Positions 48,441 through 57,941 of a stretch of DNA of 64,000 bases are shown here, one piece after another. The first letter of the stretch is position 1. Each line of letters begins with the position of its first letter. The DNA is from Amycolatopsis thermalba (GTDB lineage Bacteria; Actinomycetota; Actinomycetes; Mycobacteriales; Pseudonocardiaceae): positions 1 to 64,000 of the forward strand of contig NZ_PQHW01000005.1 in the NCBI RefSeq assembly GCF_003385215.1, given 5' to 3'. A program made the translations under genes and the position numbers. The notes under the pieces were generated by a model. It had not been told where the DNA came from. It ran no database searches and was given only the letters and a program-made list of their open reading frames with translations.

Positions 48441-49955
48441 TCAGCCCTTCGGCGGGCGCAGGCACGCGGCGGCCGCGACGCCGGCGGTGACGATGCCCGC
48501 CAGGGCCAGCAGGCTGAACCACATCCCGTCGGCGAACGCGGCCCGGGCGGCGTCGGCGATCGGCCGGCCCGCCGGGCCGGACTGTCCGGCCACCGCCAGC
48601 GCCCCGGCGAGCGAACCGTCCGCGGCCTCCCGCGCCGCCGCGGGCAGGGCCTCGGTCGCCGGGCGCACCGCCGGGGTGTAGGTCGCCGACAGCACGCTCC
48701 CGGCGAGCGCGATCCCCAGCGCCGCCCCGATTTCCCGCGTCGCGTCGTTGACCGCCGAGGCCACGCCGTACTTGTCCGGCGGGACGTTGTCCAGGATCGC
48801 GCTGGTGGCCGCGGGCGCGGTCAGCCCGAGCCCGCCGCCCAGCACGCACACCGCGACCGCCAGTTCCGGGTAGGAGCTGTCCGGCCCGAGCCGTCCCAGC
48901 AGCAGCACGCCGGCGACCACGACGAGCAGCCCGAGGCACGTCAGCGGGCCGAGCCCGAGCCGCCGCGCGATGGCGGCCGAGGCCATCGACAGCGGCAGCA
49001 GCGACACCGCGATCGGCCACAGCACCAGGCCCGACTCCAGCGGCCCGTACCCCTGCACCAGCTGCAGGTACTGCGCCAGCACGTACAGCGCGCCGAACGC
49101 GGCGGTGAACTGCACGGTCACCGACACCGACCCGGTCGCGAAGGCCCGGTTGCCGAACAACCGCACGTCCAGCAGCGGAGCCGCGTGCCGCGCCTCGACC
49201 CACGCGAAGACGCCGGTGAGCACCACCCCGGCGGCCAGCGCCACGATGACCTCGGCGTCGGCCCAGCCCACCTCCGCCGCCCGCAGGATGCCGAACACCA
49301 GCGCCCCGATGGACACCGCGCCGAGCACCGCGCCGGCCGTGTCGAACCGGTGGGGCACCCGCTCGCGCGAGGTCGGCACCGTGACGCAGGCCAGCGCCAG
49401 CAGCAGGGACAGCGCGGCCGGGCCGAGGAACACCGAATGCCACGAGAAGTGCTCCAGCAGCAGCCCGGCGACGATCAGCCCGCCGAGACCGCCCAGCCCC
49501 GCCACGGCCGCCCAGATGCCGATCGCGTGGCCGCGCCGCTCCGGCGGGAAGCTCGCGTTGATGATCGACAGCGTGGCCGGCATGATCATCGCCGCGCCCA
49601 GCCCGGTCAGCGCCCGCGCGGTGATCAGCCAGGCCGGCGATTCGGCGAGCAGGGGAGCGGCACAACTGAGTGCGAACACCACCAGCCCGATGACCAGCAC
49701 GCCCCGGCGGCCGTGGCGGTCGCCCAGCGCGCCCATCGGCAGCACCAGCGCGGCCAGCACCAGCGTGTAGACGTCCACGATCCAGGTCTGCTGCGCCTGC
49801 GTGACCCCGGTGTCGGCGGCCAGCGCGGGCAGGGCGGTGTTGACGATCGTGACCATGGCGATCACCAGGCCGACCGCCGAGCACATCACGGCCACGGTCC
49901 AGGCCCGGCGCGCGGCGGACGACGACGAGACCTCGGACCGTGCGACGACGCGCAT
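48441..49955 (-). CDS. DHA2-family (EmrB/QacA type) multidrug MFS exporter
   Basis: A 504-residue exporter with about 14 membrane segments. MVTIVNTALPALAADTG, WIVDVYTLVLAALVLPMGAL and GDRHGRRGVL are the family start, and FFxERR-like SFPPERRGHAIGIW follows. ATG at 49955. It begins 84 bp from a divergent TetR gene, with a 29-bp dyad between, the standard layout for a drug-induced efflux pump. Its stop is immediately next to the end of the alcohol dehydrogenase gene. Confidence 0.9.
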   Translation of the reverse strand: MRVVARSEVSSSSAARRAWTVAVMCSAVGLVIAMVTIVNTALPALAADTGVTQAQQTWIVDVYTLVLAALVLPMGALGDRHGRRGVLVIGLVVFALSCAAPLLAESPAWLITARALTGLGAAMIMPATLSIINASFPPERRGHAIGIWAAVAGLGGLGGLIVAGLLLEHFSWHSVFLGPAALSLLLALACVTVPTSRERVPHRFDTAGAVLGAVSIGALVFGILRAAEVGWADAEVIVALAAGVVLTGVFAWVEARHAAPLLDVRLFGNRAFATGSVSVTVQFTAAFGALYVLAQYLQLVQGYGPLESGLVLWPIAVSLLPLSMASAAIARRLGLGPLTCLGLLVVVAGVLLLGRLGPDSSYPELAVAVCVLGGGLGLTAPAATSAILDNVPPDKYGVASAVNDATREIGAALGIALAGSVLSATYTPAVRPATEALPAAAREAADGSLAGALAVAGQSGPAGRPIADAARAAFADGMWFSLLALAGIVTAGVAAAACLRPPKG

Positions 49956-49980
49956 GCCACCTCGCTCGGCAGGAAACGAA

Positions 49981-50009
49981 ACTGTCGGTATCGTAGCAGT
50001 ACTGGCAGT
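49981..50009. promoter_or_regulatory. TetR-type dyad between exporter and repressor genes
   Basis: ACTGTCGGTAT and GTACTGGCAGT are inverted arms (8 of 11 positions pair) around 7 bases. It lies 26 bp from the exporter start and 30 bp from the repressor start. Inferred operator of the TetR protein. Confidence 0.6.
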
Positions 50010-50038
50010 TCTGAAACCAGGTCTGGGAGGATCCGGGC

Positions 50039-50623
50039 GTGACGACGCAGCAGGTGCCGGGCCGGCGTGATCCGCGGCTGGACCGGTCGCGGTCGGCGAT
50101 CCTGTCCGCGGCCGTCGCCCTGCTGGCCGAGGGCGGCGTCCGCGCGGTGACGATCGAGGCGGTCACCTCGCGCAGCGGCGTCGCGCGATCCACGCTGTAC
50201 CGGCACTTCCCGAACAACACCGAACTCCTGGCGGCGGCCTTCCAGGAGCTGCTGCCGCCGCTGGACGCGCCCGCCGAGGGCACTCCGCGCGACCGGTTGC
50301 TCCGATTGGTGCTGGCTCAGGCCGCGCAGATCGAAGGGGCGCCGGCGATGGCGGCACTGGTCTGGATGGCGGCGATCGGCCTCGGTGGCCCGCCCGACGA
50401 GGGGGAACGCGGCCGGCTCGCCGCGCTGCGCGACCACGTCGTGGACACCTACCGCCGCCCGTTCGACGTCGTCCTCGCCGACTGCCTGCCCGGTGACCCC
50501 GACGTCGACTTCGCGGCCGCCCGGCTCGTCGGCCCGCTGCTGTTCAACGCCCTGATCCTCCGGCGGCCCAGCGACGAAGCCTTCTGCGCGCGCCTGGTGG
50601 ACGACTTCCTCGCTCGTCCGTGA
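50039..50623 (+). CDS. TetR-family repressor of the multidrug exporter
   Basis: A 194-residue repressor. The N-terminal helix-turn-helix is AILSAAVALLAEGGVRAVTI, VTSRSGVARSTLYRHFPNNT; the C-terminal helical ligand domain is poorly conserved, as usual. GTG at 50039 follows GGGAGGA. Divergent from the DHA2 exporter with a dyad between. It may also act on the palindrome 16 bp after its own stop, upstream of the monooxygenase gene. Confidence 0.9.
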   Translation: MTTQQVPGRRDPRLDRSRSAILSAAVALLAEGGVRAVTIEAVTSRSGVARSTLYRHFPNNTELLAAAFQELLPPLDAPAEGTPRDRLLRLVLAQAAQIEGAPAMAALVWMAAIGLGGPPDEGERGRLAALRDHVVDTYRRPFDVVLADCLPGDPDVDFAAARLVGPLLFNALILRRPSDEAFCARLVDDFLARP

Positions 50624-50638
50624 TCAGCGGAGCTGCTA

Positions 50639-50666
50639 CTCTTAAATCACTCAGTTGATTTAAGAG
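50639..50666. promoter_or_regulatory. AT-rich perfect palindrome upstream of the BVMO gene
   Basis: Perfect 11-bp arms CTCTTAAATCA and TGATTTAAGAG flank CTCAGT. The low GC stands out from the surroundings. It ends 10 bp before the monooxygenase start and includes its ribosome-binding region, so a bound regulator would block expression. The binding protein is unknown; its sequence is unlike the exporter dyad at 49981. Confidence 0.75.
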
Positions 50667-50676
50667 GGGGCTCCGC

Positions 50677-52422
50677 ATGGATTTCGACCCGGCCGCGCTG
50701 CGCGCCAAGTACCGCGCCGAACGCGACCGCCGCATCCGGCCCGACGGCGCCGCCCAGTACCGCAGCACCGAGGGCGCCTTCGGGTACTACGCCGACGATC
50801 CCTACGCCGACCCCGGATTCACCCGCGAGCCGCTGCACGACACGGTCGAGGCGGTGGTGATCGGCGGCGGCTTCGGCGGCCTGCTCGCCGGTGCCCGGCT
50901 GCGCGAGGCCGGGGTGGAGAGCATCCGGGTCGTCGAGAAGGCCGGCGACTTCGGCGGCACGTGGTACTGGAACCGCTATCCGGGCATCCACTGCGACATC
51001 GAGTCCTACGTCTACCTCCCGCTGCTGGACGAGCTGGGGTACGTGCCGGAATGGCGGTACGCCCCGGGCGCGGAGATCCTCCGGCACGCGCAGGCGATCG
51101 GACGGCACTACGACCTCTACCGCGACGCGTGCTTCCAGACCGGCGTCACGGAGCTGCGGTGGGACGATCCGGAGTGGATCGTGGCCACCGACCGCGGCGA
51201 CCGGATCCGCGCCCGCTACGTGGTGGTGTCGGGCGGCACCCTGGACCGGCCGAAGCTGCCCGGCATCCCCGGGATCGAGACGTTCACCGGCCACACCTTC
51301 CACACCAGCCGGTGGGACTACGGCTACACCGGCGGCGACGCGGACGGCGGCCTGACCGGGCTGGCGGCCAAGCGGGTCGCGCTGATCGGCACGGGCGCGA
51401 CCGCTCTGCAGGTCGTGCCGCACCTCGGCCGCGACGCCGCACACCTCTACGTCTTCCAGCGCACGCCGTCCTCAGTGGACGTCCGCGCCAACCGGCGGAC
51501 CGACCCGGAGTGGGCCGCGTCCCTGGAGCCGGGCTGGGCGGCACGCCGCCGGGAGAACTTCCTCCGCGTGATCACCGGATATCCGGTGGCGGAGGACCTG
51601 GTGGCCGACTCGTGGACCAGCAGCGCCGGGCTGCTGGGCAACCTCACCCCCACCGCGATGCGCGCGATGACCCCCGAGGAAGAGGAGCTCGCCGACTTCC
51701 GCAAGATGACCGAGCTGCGCGCCCGTGTGGACGCGATCGTCGAGGACCCGGCCACGGCCGAAAAGCTCAAGCCCTGGTACCGCTACGCGTGCAAGCGGCC
51801 CGGGTTCAGCGACGAGTACCTGCAGACCTTCAACCGTCCCAACGTGACCCTCGTGGACACCGCCGACTTCGGCGGAGTGGAGCGGATCACCGGCAGCGCG
51901 CTGGTCGTCGGCGGCGAAGAGTACGAAGTGGACTGCATCATCTTCGCCACCGGGTTCGAGGTCGGCAAATCCGACGTCCTGACCGGGCGGCTGCCGGTCT
52001 TCGGCCGGGACGGCCGGTCGCTGCTGGGCAGCTGGCGCACCGGGCCGCGCACGCTGCACGGCTTCTACAGCCACGGGTTTCCGAACCTGTTCCACCTCGG
52101 CCCGCTGCACAACGCCAGCTCGGTCAACTTCGTGCACGTCCTCGACGAGCAGGCCACGCACGTCGGCGCGGTGGTCGCCGAGGCCCGCAAGCGCGGCGTG
52201 CCGGTCGAACCCACCGCGGCGGCCGAGGAGGCGTGGCTGCGCACGATCGAGCGGACCGCGCCGGACCTGGAGCGGTTCCTCGCCGACTGCACACCCGGTT
52301 ACTACAACAACGAGGGCAAGCCGCGGAAACGGCAGTCCTTCGGTGAGGGGCCGGTCGCGTTCCACGAGCTGCTGCGCGCGTGGCGCCAGGGGCCGGGCAT
52401 CGAAGAGGTCCTCGGTGGGTAG
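50677..52422 (+). CDS. Type I Baeyer-Villiger monooxygenase
   Basis: A 581-residue FAD- and NADPH-dependent enzyme that inserts oxygen next to a ketone to form an ester or lactone. The FAD motif VVIGGGFGGLLAGARL, the fingerprint FTGHTFHTSRWD (FxGxxxHxxxW[PD]), the NADPH motif IGTGATALQVVPHLG and the ATGFEVG segment are present. ATG at 50677 follows GAGGGGGCTCC within or just after the palindrome arm. The overlapping downstream gene encodes a beta-propeller hydrolase candidate that could open the lactone formed. Substrate unknown. Confidence 0.92.
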   Translation: MDFDPAALRAKYRAERDRRIRPDGAAQYRSTEGAFGYYADDPYADPGFTREPLHDTVEAVVIGGGFGGLLAGARLREAGVESIRVVEKAGDFGGTWYWNRYPGIHCDIESYVYLPLLDELGYVPEWRYAPGAEILRHAQAIGRHYDLYRDACFQTGVTELRWDDPEWIVATDRGDRIRARYVVVSGGTLDRPKLPGIPGIETFTGHTFHTSRWDYGYTGGDADGGLTGLAAKRVALIGTGATALQVVPHLGRDAAHLYVFQRTPSSVDVRANRRTDPEWAASLEPGWAARRRENFLRVITGYPVAEDLVADSWTSSAGLLGNLTPTAMRAMTPEEEELADFRKMTELRARVDAIVEDPATAEKLKPWYRYACKRPGFSDEYLQTFNRPNVTLVDTADFGGVERITGSALVVGGEEYEVDCIIFATGFEVGKSDVLTGRLPVFGRDGRSLLGSWRTGPRTLHGFYSHGFPNLFHLGPLHNASSVNFVHVLDEQATHVGAVVAEARKRGVPVEPTAAAEEAWLRTIERTAPDLERFLADCTPGYYNNEGKPRKRQSFGEGPVAFHELLRAWRQGPGIEEVLGG

Positions 52423-53911
52423 CCGGATCGTCCCGCCCGCCCCGATGCGCGGCTCGAACGGGGTCGCGTTCGGGCCGGACGGCCGGCTGTACGTCGCGCA
52501 GTTCCTCGGTGGACTGATCAGCGCGGTGGACCTCGCCTCGGGGGAGACCGAGGTGGTGGTGGGCCCCGGCAGCCCGGTGCGCTCGCCGGACGACCTCGCG
52601 TTCGGCGCCGACGGGTCGATGTACGTCACCGACCTGGTGCCGGGCCGGGTGTGGCGGCGCGCGCCGGACGGGCGGTACACGCTCGTGTCGGACGACGTGG
52701 CGCTGCCCAACGGCATCGCGTGCGCCGGGAACCGGTTGTTCGTCAACGAGATGCGGATGGGCGGCCGGGTGCTGGAGCTGTTCCCCGGCGGCGGGGAGCC
52801 GGTGGTGCTCGCGGACGGCCTGGCGATGGGCAACGCGATGCAGCTCGGACCGGACGGGTTCCTGTACTACCCGCACATGGCCACCGGCGAGGTGTTCCGC
52901 GTCTCGCCGGACGGCGGGCCGCCGGAGCTGGTGGACTCCGGCGTGCACGAGCCGGTCGCGGTGCGGTTCGACCGGGGCGGGACCCTGCTGGTGCTGTCGC
53001 GGGGCGCGGCCGGGATCGTGACGCGCATCCGCGAGGACGGGCGGTCCATTGTGGAAACGGGGATCGCGGGGCTGGACAACGCCGCGTTCGACGACGAGAA
53101 CCGGATGTTCGTGTCCAGCTTCGCCGGCGGCGGAATCGCCGAGGTGCACCCGGACGGCCGCACCCGCCAGATCGTGCCGCCCGGGCTGGCCGGCCCGTTC
53201 GGGGTGGCCGTGGATTCGGGCGGCACGGTGTTCACGGGCGACCACTACCGCGTCACGAGCGTGGCCGCGACCGGCGTGACGATGCGGGAGCTGCTGGTGT
53301 TCAGCCACGGCATCGTCGCGGACGGGTCACTGCTGCACGTGACGTCGCAGTACGGCGACGTGCGCACCTACGACCCGGCGCTGCGCACGGCGCGGACGCG
53401 GGCGGCGGGGCTCGCGCAGCCGATGGGCCTCGCGGTGGCGGACGGAATGCTCGTGGTGGCCGAATCCGCGGCGGGCCGCGTGGTGGCGATCGACGCGGAC
53501 GACGAGCTGAGCGTGCTCGCCGAGGGCCTGGCACGCCCGGTGGACGTCGCGACGGCCGGCGGCGTGTGGTACGCCAGCGACGAGACGCGGGGCACGGTGG
53601 TGCGGCTGCCGGACGCGGTGCCGGTGGCGGAGGGACTCGACGCGCCCCAGGGGATCGCGGTGCGGGATCAGGAGCTGTTCGTGGTCGAGGCCGGCGCGCG
53701 ACGGCTGACGGCCGTCGGTCTGGGCACGGGGGAGACCCGGGTGGCGGTGGCGGACCTGGCGGTCCTGCCTCCGGCGGGGGAGCCGTTGTTCGCGCACGGG
53801 ATGCCGGGACTGCCGGGGCGCTTCGCGGGCGTCGCGGTCGCTCCCGATGGCGCGTTGTACGTGGCGGCCAACGGTGAGGGCACCGTCGTGCGGGTGCCGC
53901 CCGGTGGGTAG
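52415..53911 (+). CDS. Beta-propeller protein, SMP-30/gluconolactonase/NHL-like
   Basis: A 498-residue cytoplasmic protein built of repeated propeller blades: NGVAFGPDGRLYVAQFLGG, DDLAFGADGSMYVTDLVPG, NAMQLGPDGFLYYPHMATGE, FGVAVDSGGTVFTGDHYRV, and two or more later blades. It is about 1.5 times the usual SMP-30 length, suggesting two fused propellers or a long one. GTG at 52415 overlaps the BVMO stop by 8 bp with GAAGAGG upstream. Coupling to the BVMO makes lactone or ester hydrolysis the best guess, but catalytic residues were not assigned. Confidence 0.78.
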   Translation: MGSRIVPPAPMRGSNGVAFGPDGRLYVAQFLGGLISAVDLASGETEVVVGPGSPVRSPDDLAFGADGSMYVTDLVPGRVWRRAPDGRYTLVSDDVALPNGIACAGNRLFVNEMRMGGRVLELFPGGGEPVVLADGLAMGNAMQLGPDGFLYYPHMATGEVFRVSPDGGPPELVDSGVHEPVAVRFDRGGTLLVLSRGAAGIVTRIREDGRSIVETGIAGLDNAAFDDENRMFVSSFAGGGIAEVHPDGRTRQIVPPGLAGPFGVAVDSGGTVFTGDHYRVTSVAATGVTMRELLVFSHGIVADGSLLHVTSQYGDVRTYDPALRTARTRAAGLAQPMGLAVADGMLVVAESAAGRVVAIDADDELSVLAEGLARPVDVATAGGVWYASDETRGTVVRLPDAVPVAEGLDAPQGIAVRDQELFVVEAGARRLTAVGLGTGETRVAVADLAVLPPAGEPLFAHGMPGLPGRFAGVAVAPDGALYVAANGEGTVVRVPPGG

Positions 53912-53914
53912 GTT
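53909..53914 (+). promoter_or_regulatory. Candidate -10 box (TAGGTT) of the histidine kinase gene
   Basis: TAGGTT ends 6 bases before the GTG at 53921, fitting a leaderless transcript like those proposed at 30181, 39003 and 55960. It overlaps the stop codon region of the previous gene; no clear -35. Confidence 0.4.
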
Positions 53915-53920
53915 GGGCCC

Positions 53921-55221
53921 GTGGGGACAGCGGAGGACGAGCCGGACTGGAGCAGGTGGCAGCGGCCCGGGCCGACCGCCCGCCAGCGGCGCCACGACGT
54001 CCTGCTGGCCCTGCTGGTCCTGCTGACCTCGGCGGGCATGCTCGTGCTGGTCAACAGCATGGGCGCCTACGTGTTCGAGTCCGCGCCCGCCCTGACCGAA
54101 CAGCTGCTGTGGACCACGGCGCTCACCCTGCCCCTGGCGCTGCGCCGCCGGTTCCCGCTGGTCGTCCTCGCCGTGGTGGGTGTGGTGTTCATCGCCGCGC
54201 AGGTGCGCCGGATCGGCGACGGGTTCATGCCCTCGGTCGCGTTGTTCCTGGCGATCTACAGCGCGGGCGCGTGGTCGCGCAACCGCCGGTGGGCCCGATG
54301 GACGCGCATCGGCGTGATCGTCGCGATGTTCACCTGGCTCGCCGTGGGGCTGATCTGGTTCCTCGTCGAGCCCGCGCCGTTCCCCGACGCGCGCGGGCCG
54401 CTGGACCCGGTGCTGGCGACCGTGCTCTACCAGGTCGTGTTCAACCTGATGTTCTTCCTGGCGGCCTACTTCTTCGGCGACCTGGCGTGGCGGTCGGCGC
54501 GCGGCCGGGCCGAGCTGACCCGCCGCGCGGACCAGCTGCGGGCCTCCCAGGAGGAGAACGCCCGCGGCGCCATCGTCGCCGAACGCATCCGCATCGCCCG
54601 CGACCTGCACGACGTCGTGGCCCACCACGTGTCCGTCATGGGCATCCAGGCCTCCGCCGCCCGCCGGGTCCTCGGCACCGACCGGGAGCTGGCCGCCTCG
54701 GCCCTGCACACCGTCGAGGAGACCGCGCGCACCGCGATCAGCGAGCTGCGCGGGCTGCTCGGCGTGCTGCGCGCCGATCCCCAGGGCGAACCGGACCCCG
54801 CCGCGGACCACGAGGCCTCGCCGGGGCTGGCGGAGCTGCCGCGGCTGGCTGCCGCCACCAGGGCGGCCGGGATCGAGGTGCGCTACGGCGAATACGGGCA
54901 GCCGCGCCCGGTCCCGGAGAGCGTCGCGCTCACGGCGTACCGGGTCGTGCAGGAGGCACTGACCAATGTGGTCAAACACGCCCGCGCCCGCAGCGCCGAG
55001 GTGCGGGTGCGGTTCCTCGACGCCAGCCTGGAGATCGAGGTCACCGACGACGGGCGGGGCCGCGATGTCACGTCCGAAGGCGGGTTCGGCCTGCTCGGCA
55101 TGCGGGAGCGGACCGCCGTGCACGGCGGCGAGTTCGAGGCCGGCCCGCGCCGCGACGGCGGGTTCCTGGTCCGCGCGAGCCTGCCCATCCCGGCCGCCGA
55201 CCGTGAGGAGCTGACGCGACC

Positions 55222-55225
<4 letters not shown>
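53921..55225 (+). CDS. Sensor histidine kinase, NarL/DesK-type (HisKA_3)
   Basis: A 434-residue membrane kinase. About five membrane segments (residues 25-190) form the sensor. The dimerisation box ERIRIARDLHDVVAHHVSVM carries the phosphorylated His230, and the HATPase domain has the N box QEALTNVVKHARAR and G box EGGFGLLGMRERT. GTG at 53921 lacks a ribosome-binding site and follows a TAGGTT box. It overlaps the response regulator start (GTGA) and is followed by an ABC exporter, its likely target. Confidence 0.92.
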
Positions 55226-55890
<665 letters not shown>

Positions 55891-55959
55891 GCCGGGTCCT
55901 CCGCCAGGAGGACCCGCGAATTCGGCCGCCGGCCGGACGACCGGGACGCCGCGCTCGCC

Positions 55960-55965
55960 TAGCGT
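55960..55965 (+). promoter_or_regulatory. Candidate -10 box (TAGCGT) of the ABC exporter genes
   Basis: TAGCGT ends 8 bases before the ATG at 55974; the same hexamer precedes the P450 gene at a similar distance. A leaderless transcript starting at the ABC gene is likely. No -35 consensus, as expected if the response regulator activates it. Confidence 0.4.
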
Positions 55966-55973
55966 TTCCGGAC

Positions 55974-56858
55974 ATGTTGACCGTGACGTCCCTATCCCGG
56001 AGCTTCGGCGGGCACCGCGTCCTCGACGACGTGTCCTTCGAGGTCCGCCCCGGGCGCATGACCGGCTTCCTCGGCGCGAACGGCTCGGGCAAGACCACGA
56101 CCATGCGCATCGTGCTGGGGGTGCTGGCCGCGCACGGCGGCACCGTCACCTGGTGCGGCAGCCCGATGACCGCCGCGCAGCGCCGGCGGTTCGGGTACAT
56201 GCCCGAGGAACGCGGGCTCTACCCGAAGATGAAGGTCGCCGAGCAGATCGCCTGGCTCGGCCGCATGCACGGGCTCGGCGACACCGCGGCCCGCAACGCC
56301 ACCGCCAAGCTGCTGGAGCAGCTGGAACTGGCCGACCGGGCCGGCGACCGGCTCGAGGAGCTGTCGCTGGGCAACCAGCAGCGGGCCCAGGTCGCGGCCG
56401 CCCTCGTGCACGAGCCGGACATGCTGATCCTGGACGAGCCGTTCTCCGGGCTGGACCCGCTCGCCGTCGACATCGTGCTGGGCGTGCTGCGGGAGCGGGC
56501 CGCCGCCGGGGTGCCGGTGTTGTTCTCCAGCCACCAGCTCGCGCTCGTCGAGCGCCTGTGCGACGACGTGGTGATCATCTCCGGCGGGGCGATCAAGGCG
56601 AGCGGAACCCGCGACGAGCTGTACGCCCGGTACGGGACGGCGCGGTTCGAACTCGTCGTCGCCGGGGACGCCGGATGGGTGCGCGACGAGCCGGGCATCG
56701 ACGTCGTCGAGGTCGACGGCCCGCGGGCGGTGTTCGACCTGACCGACGACGCCGGTGGGGAGCAGCGGGTGCTCGCCTCGGCGTTGCGGCGCGGGGAAGT
56801 GCGCGGTTTCGTGCCGGTCGTGCCCTCGCTCGAGGAGATCTTCAAGGAGGCCGTGTGA
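55974..56858 (+). CDS. ABC exporter ATP-binding protein, NatA/CcmA-like
   Basis: A 294-residue ATPase. Walker A LGANGSGKTTT, signature LSLGNQQRAQVAAALVHEPD and Walker B MLILDEPFSGLDPLAVDIVL are intact, followed by a C-terminal DUF4162-like part of about 80 residues, as in sodium or antibiotic exporters. ATG at 55974 has no ribosome-binding site. One base of its stop is shared with the permease start (TGATG). Confidence 0.92.
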   Translation: MLTVTSLSRSFGGHRVLDDVSFEVRPGRMTGFLGANGSGKTTTMRIVLGVLAAHGGTVTWCGSPMTAAQRRRFGYMPEERGLYPKMKVAEQIAWLGRMHGLGDTAARNATAKLLEQLELADRAGDRLEELSLGNQQRAQVAAALVHEPDMLILDEPFSGLDPLAVDIVLGVLRERAAAGVPVLFSSHQLALVERLCDDVVIISGGAIKASGTRDELYARYGTARFELVVAGDAGWVRDEPGIDVVEVDGPRAVFDLTDDAGGEQRVLASALRRGEVRGFVPVVPSLEEIFKEAV

Positions 56859-57940
56859 TGACGTCCGTGACCGACCGCGCCTCGTTCTGGGTGCAGACCC
56901 GGCTGGTTGCCGAGCGCGAGATCGCCACCTTCCTGCGGTCCAAGGGGTTCTGGATCGGGCTCGTCGTGACCGTGGCCGGGCTGTTCGCGGCGGCCGTGCT
57001 GCCGTCGGTGTTCGCGGGCGGCCCGCCGTCCGTGGCGGCCGTGGGACCGGCCGCGGTGCAGTCGGCGTCCGGTGCCGGCCTGGACGTCCGCGAGGTCGCC
57101 GACGTCGCCGCCGCCCGCGACCTGGTGCGCACCGGGGACGTCGATGCCGCGATCCTGACCGACGCCGGCGGGATTCGCGTGCTCGGGCTGTCCAGTCCGC
57201 CGAACGACGTGGTGCAGGCGCTGAGCGCCGCGCCACCGGTGGAGCTGCTCGAACCCGGTGCCGTGGGGCAGGGCGCGCAGCAGCTCGTGATCCTGGTGTT
57301 CGCGCTGGTGTTCCTCATGATCGGCCTGGGCGGCATGGCGATCGCGCAGAGCACGGTCACCGAGAAGCAGACGCGGATCGTGGAGATCCTCGTGGTGACC
57401 GCGCCGGTGCGGGCGCTGCTGGCCGGGAAGGTCCTGGGGCACACCGCGCTCGCGGTGGGACAGCTCGTGGTGCTCGCCGTCGCCGCGCCGGCCGCGATGT
57501 CGCTGGGCGGTCAGACGGCGCTGCTCGGGGTCGTCGCGCCCGCGCTGGGCTGGTTCGTGCCGTTCGTGTGCGTGGGTTTCGTGTTGCTGGCGGGGATGTG
57601 GGCGGTCGCCGGGGCGGTGGTGAGCAGGCAGGAGGACCTCGGATCCAGCATCGGCCTGGTCATGCTGCTGGTCATGGGGCCCTACTTCATGGTGATGGTG
57701 TTCTCGGACAACGCCGCGGTGATGGCGGTCCTGTCCTACGTGCCGTTCTCGGCCGCCGTCGCGATGCCGGTCCGCATGTTCACCGGCGACGCGCACACCT
57801 GGCAGGCGCTGCTCTCCCTGGGGGTGCTGTGCGCGTCGGTGGTGCTGGTGGTGCTGCTGGCCGCCCGCCTGTACTCGGGCGCGCTGCTGCAGATGGGCGG
57901 CAAGGTGGCGCTGCGCCGGGCGTGGCGCAGCGCCACCTGA
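56858..57940 (+). CDS. ABC exporter permease, NatB-like
   Basis: A 360-residue membrane protein. One membrane segment near the start (GLVVTVAGLFAAAVLPSVFA), a large extracytoplasmic loop (VAAVGPAAVQSASGAGLDV to SAAPPVELLEPG) and five or six C-terminal segments match the NatB/ABC-2 layout; STVTEKQTRIVEILVVTAPV is the conserved cytoplasmic loop. ATG at 56858 follows AAGGAGG and overlaps the ATPase stop by one base. Substrate could be Na+, a peptide or a drug; control by the upstream two-component system is inferred. Confidence 0.88.
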   Translation: MTSVTDRASFWVQTRLVAEREIATFLRSKGFWIGLVVTVAGLFAAAVLPSVFAGGPPSVAAVGPAAVQSASGAGLDVREVADVAAARDLVRTGDVDAAILTDAGGIRVLGLSSPPNDVVQALSAAPPVELLEPGAVGQGAQQLVILVFALVFLMIGLGGMAIAQSTVTEKQTRIVEILVVTAPVRALLAGKVLGHTALAVGQLVVLAVAAPAAMSLGGQTALLGVVAPALGWFVPFVCVGFVLLAGMWAVAGAVVSRQEDLGSSIGLVMLLVMGPYFMVMVFSDNAAVMAVLSYVPFSAAVAMPVRMFTGDAHTWQALLSLGVLCASVVLVVLLAARLYSGALLQMGGKVALRRAWRSAT

Positions 57941-57941
57941 C

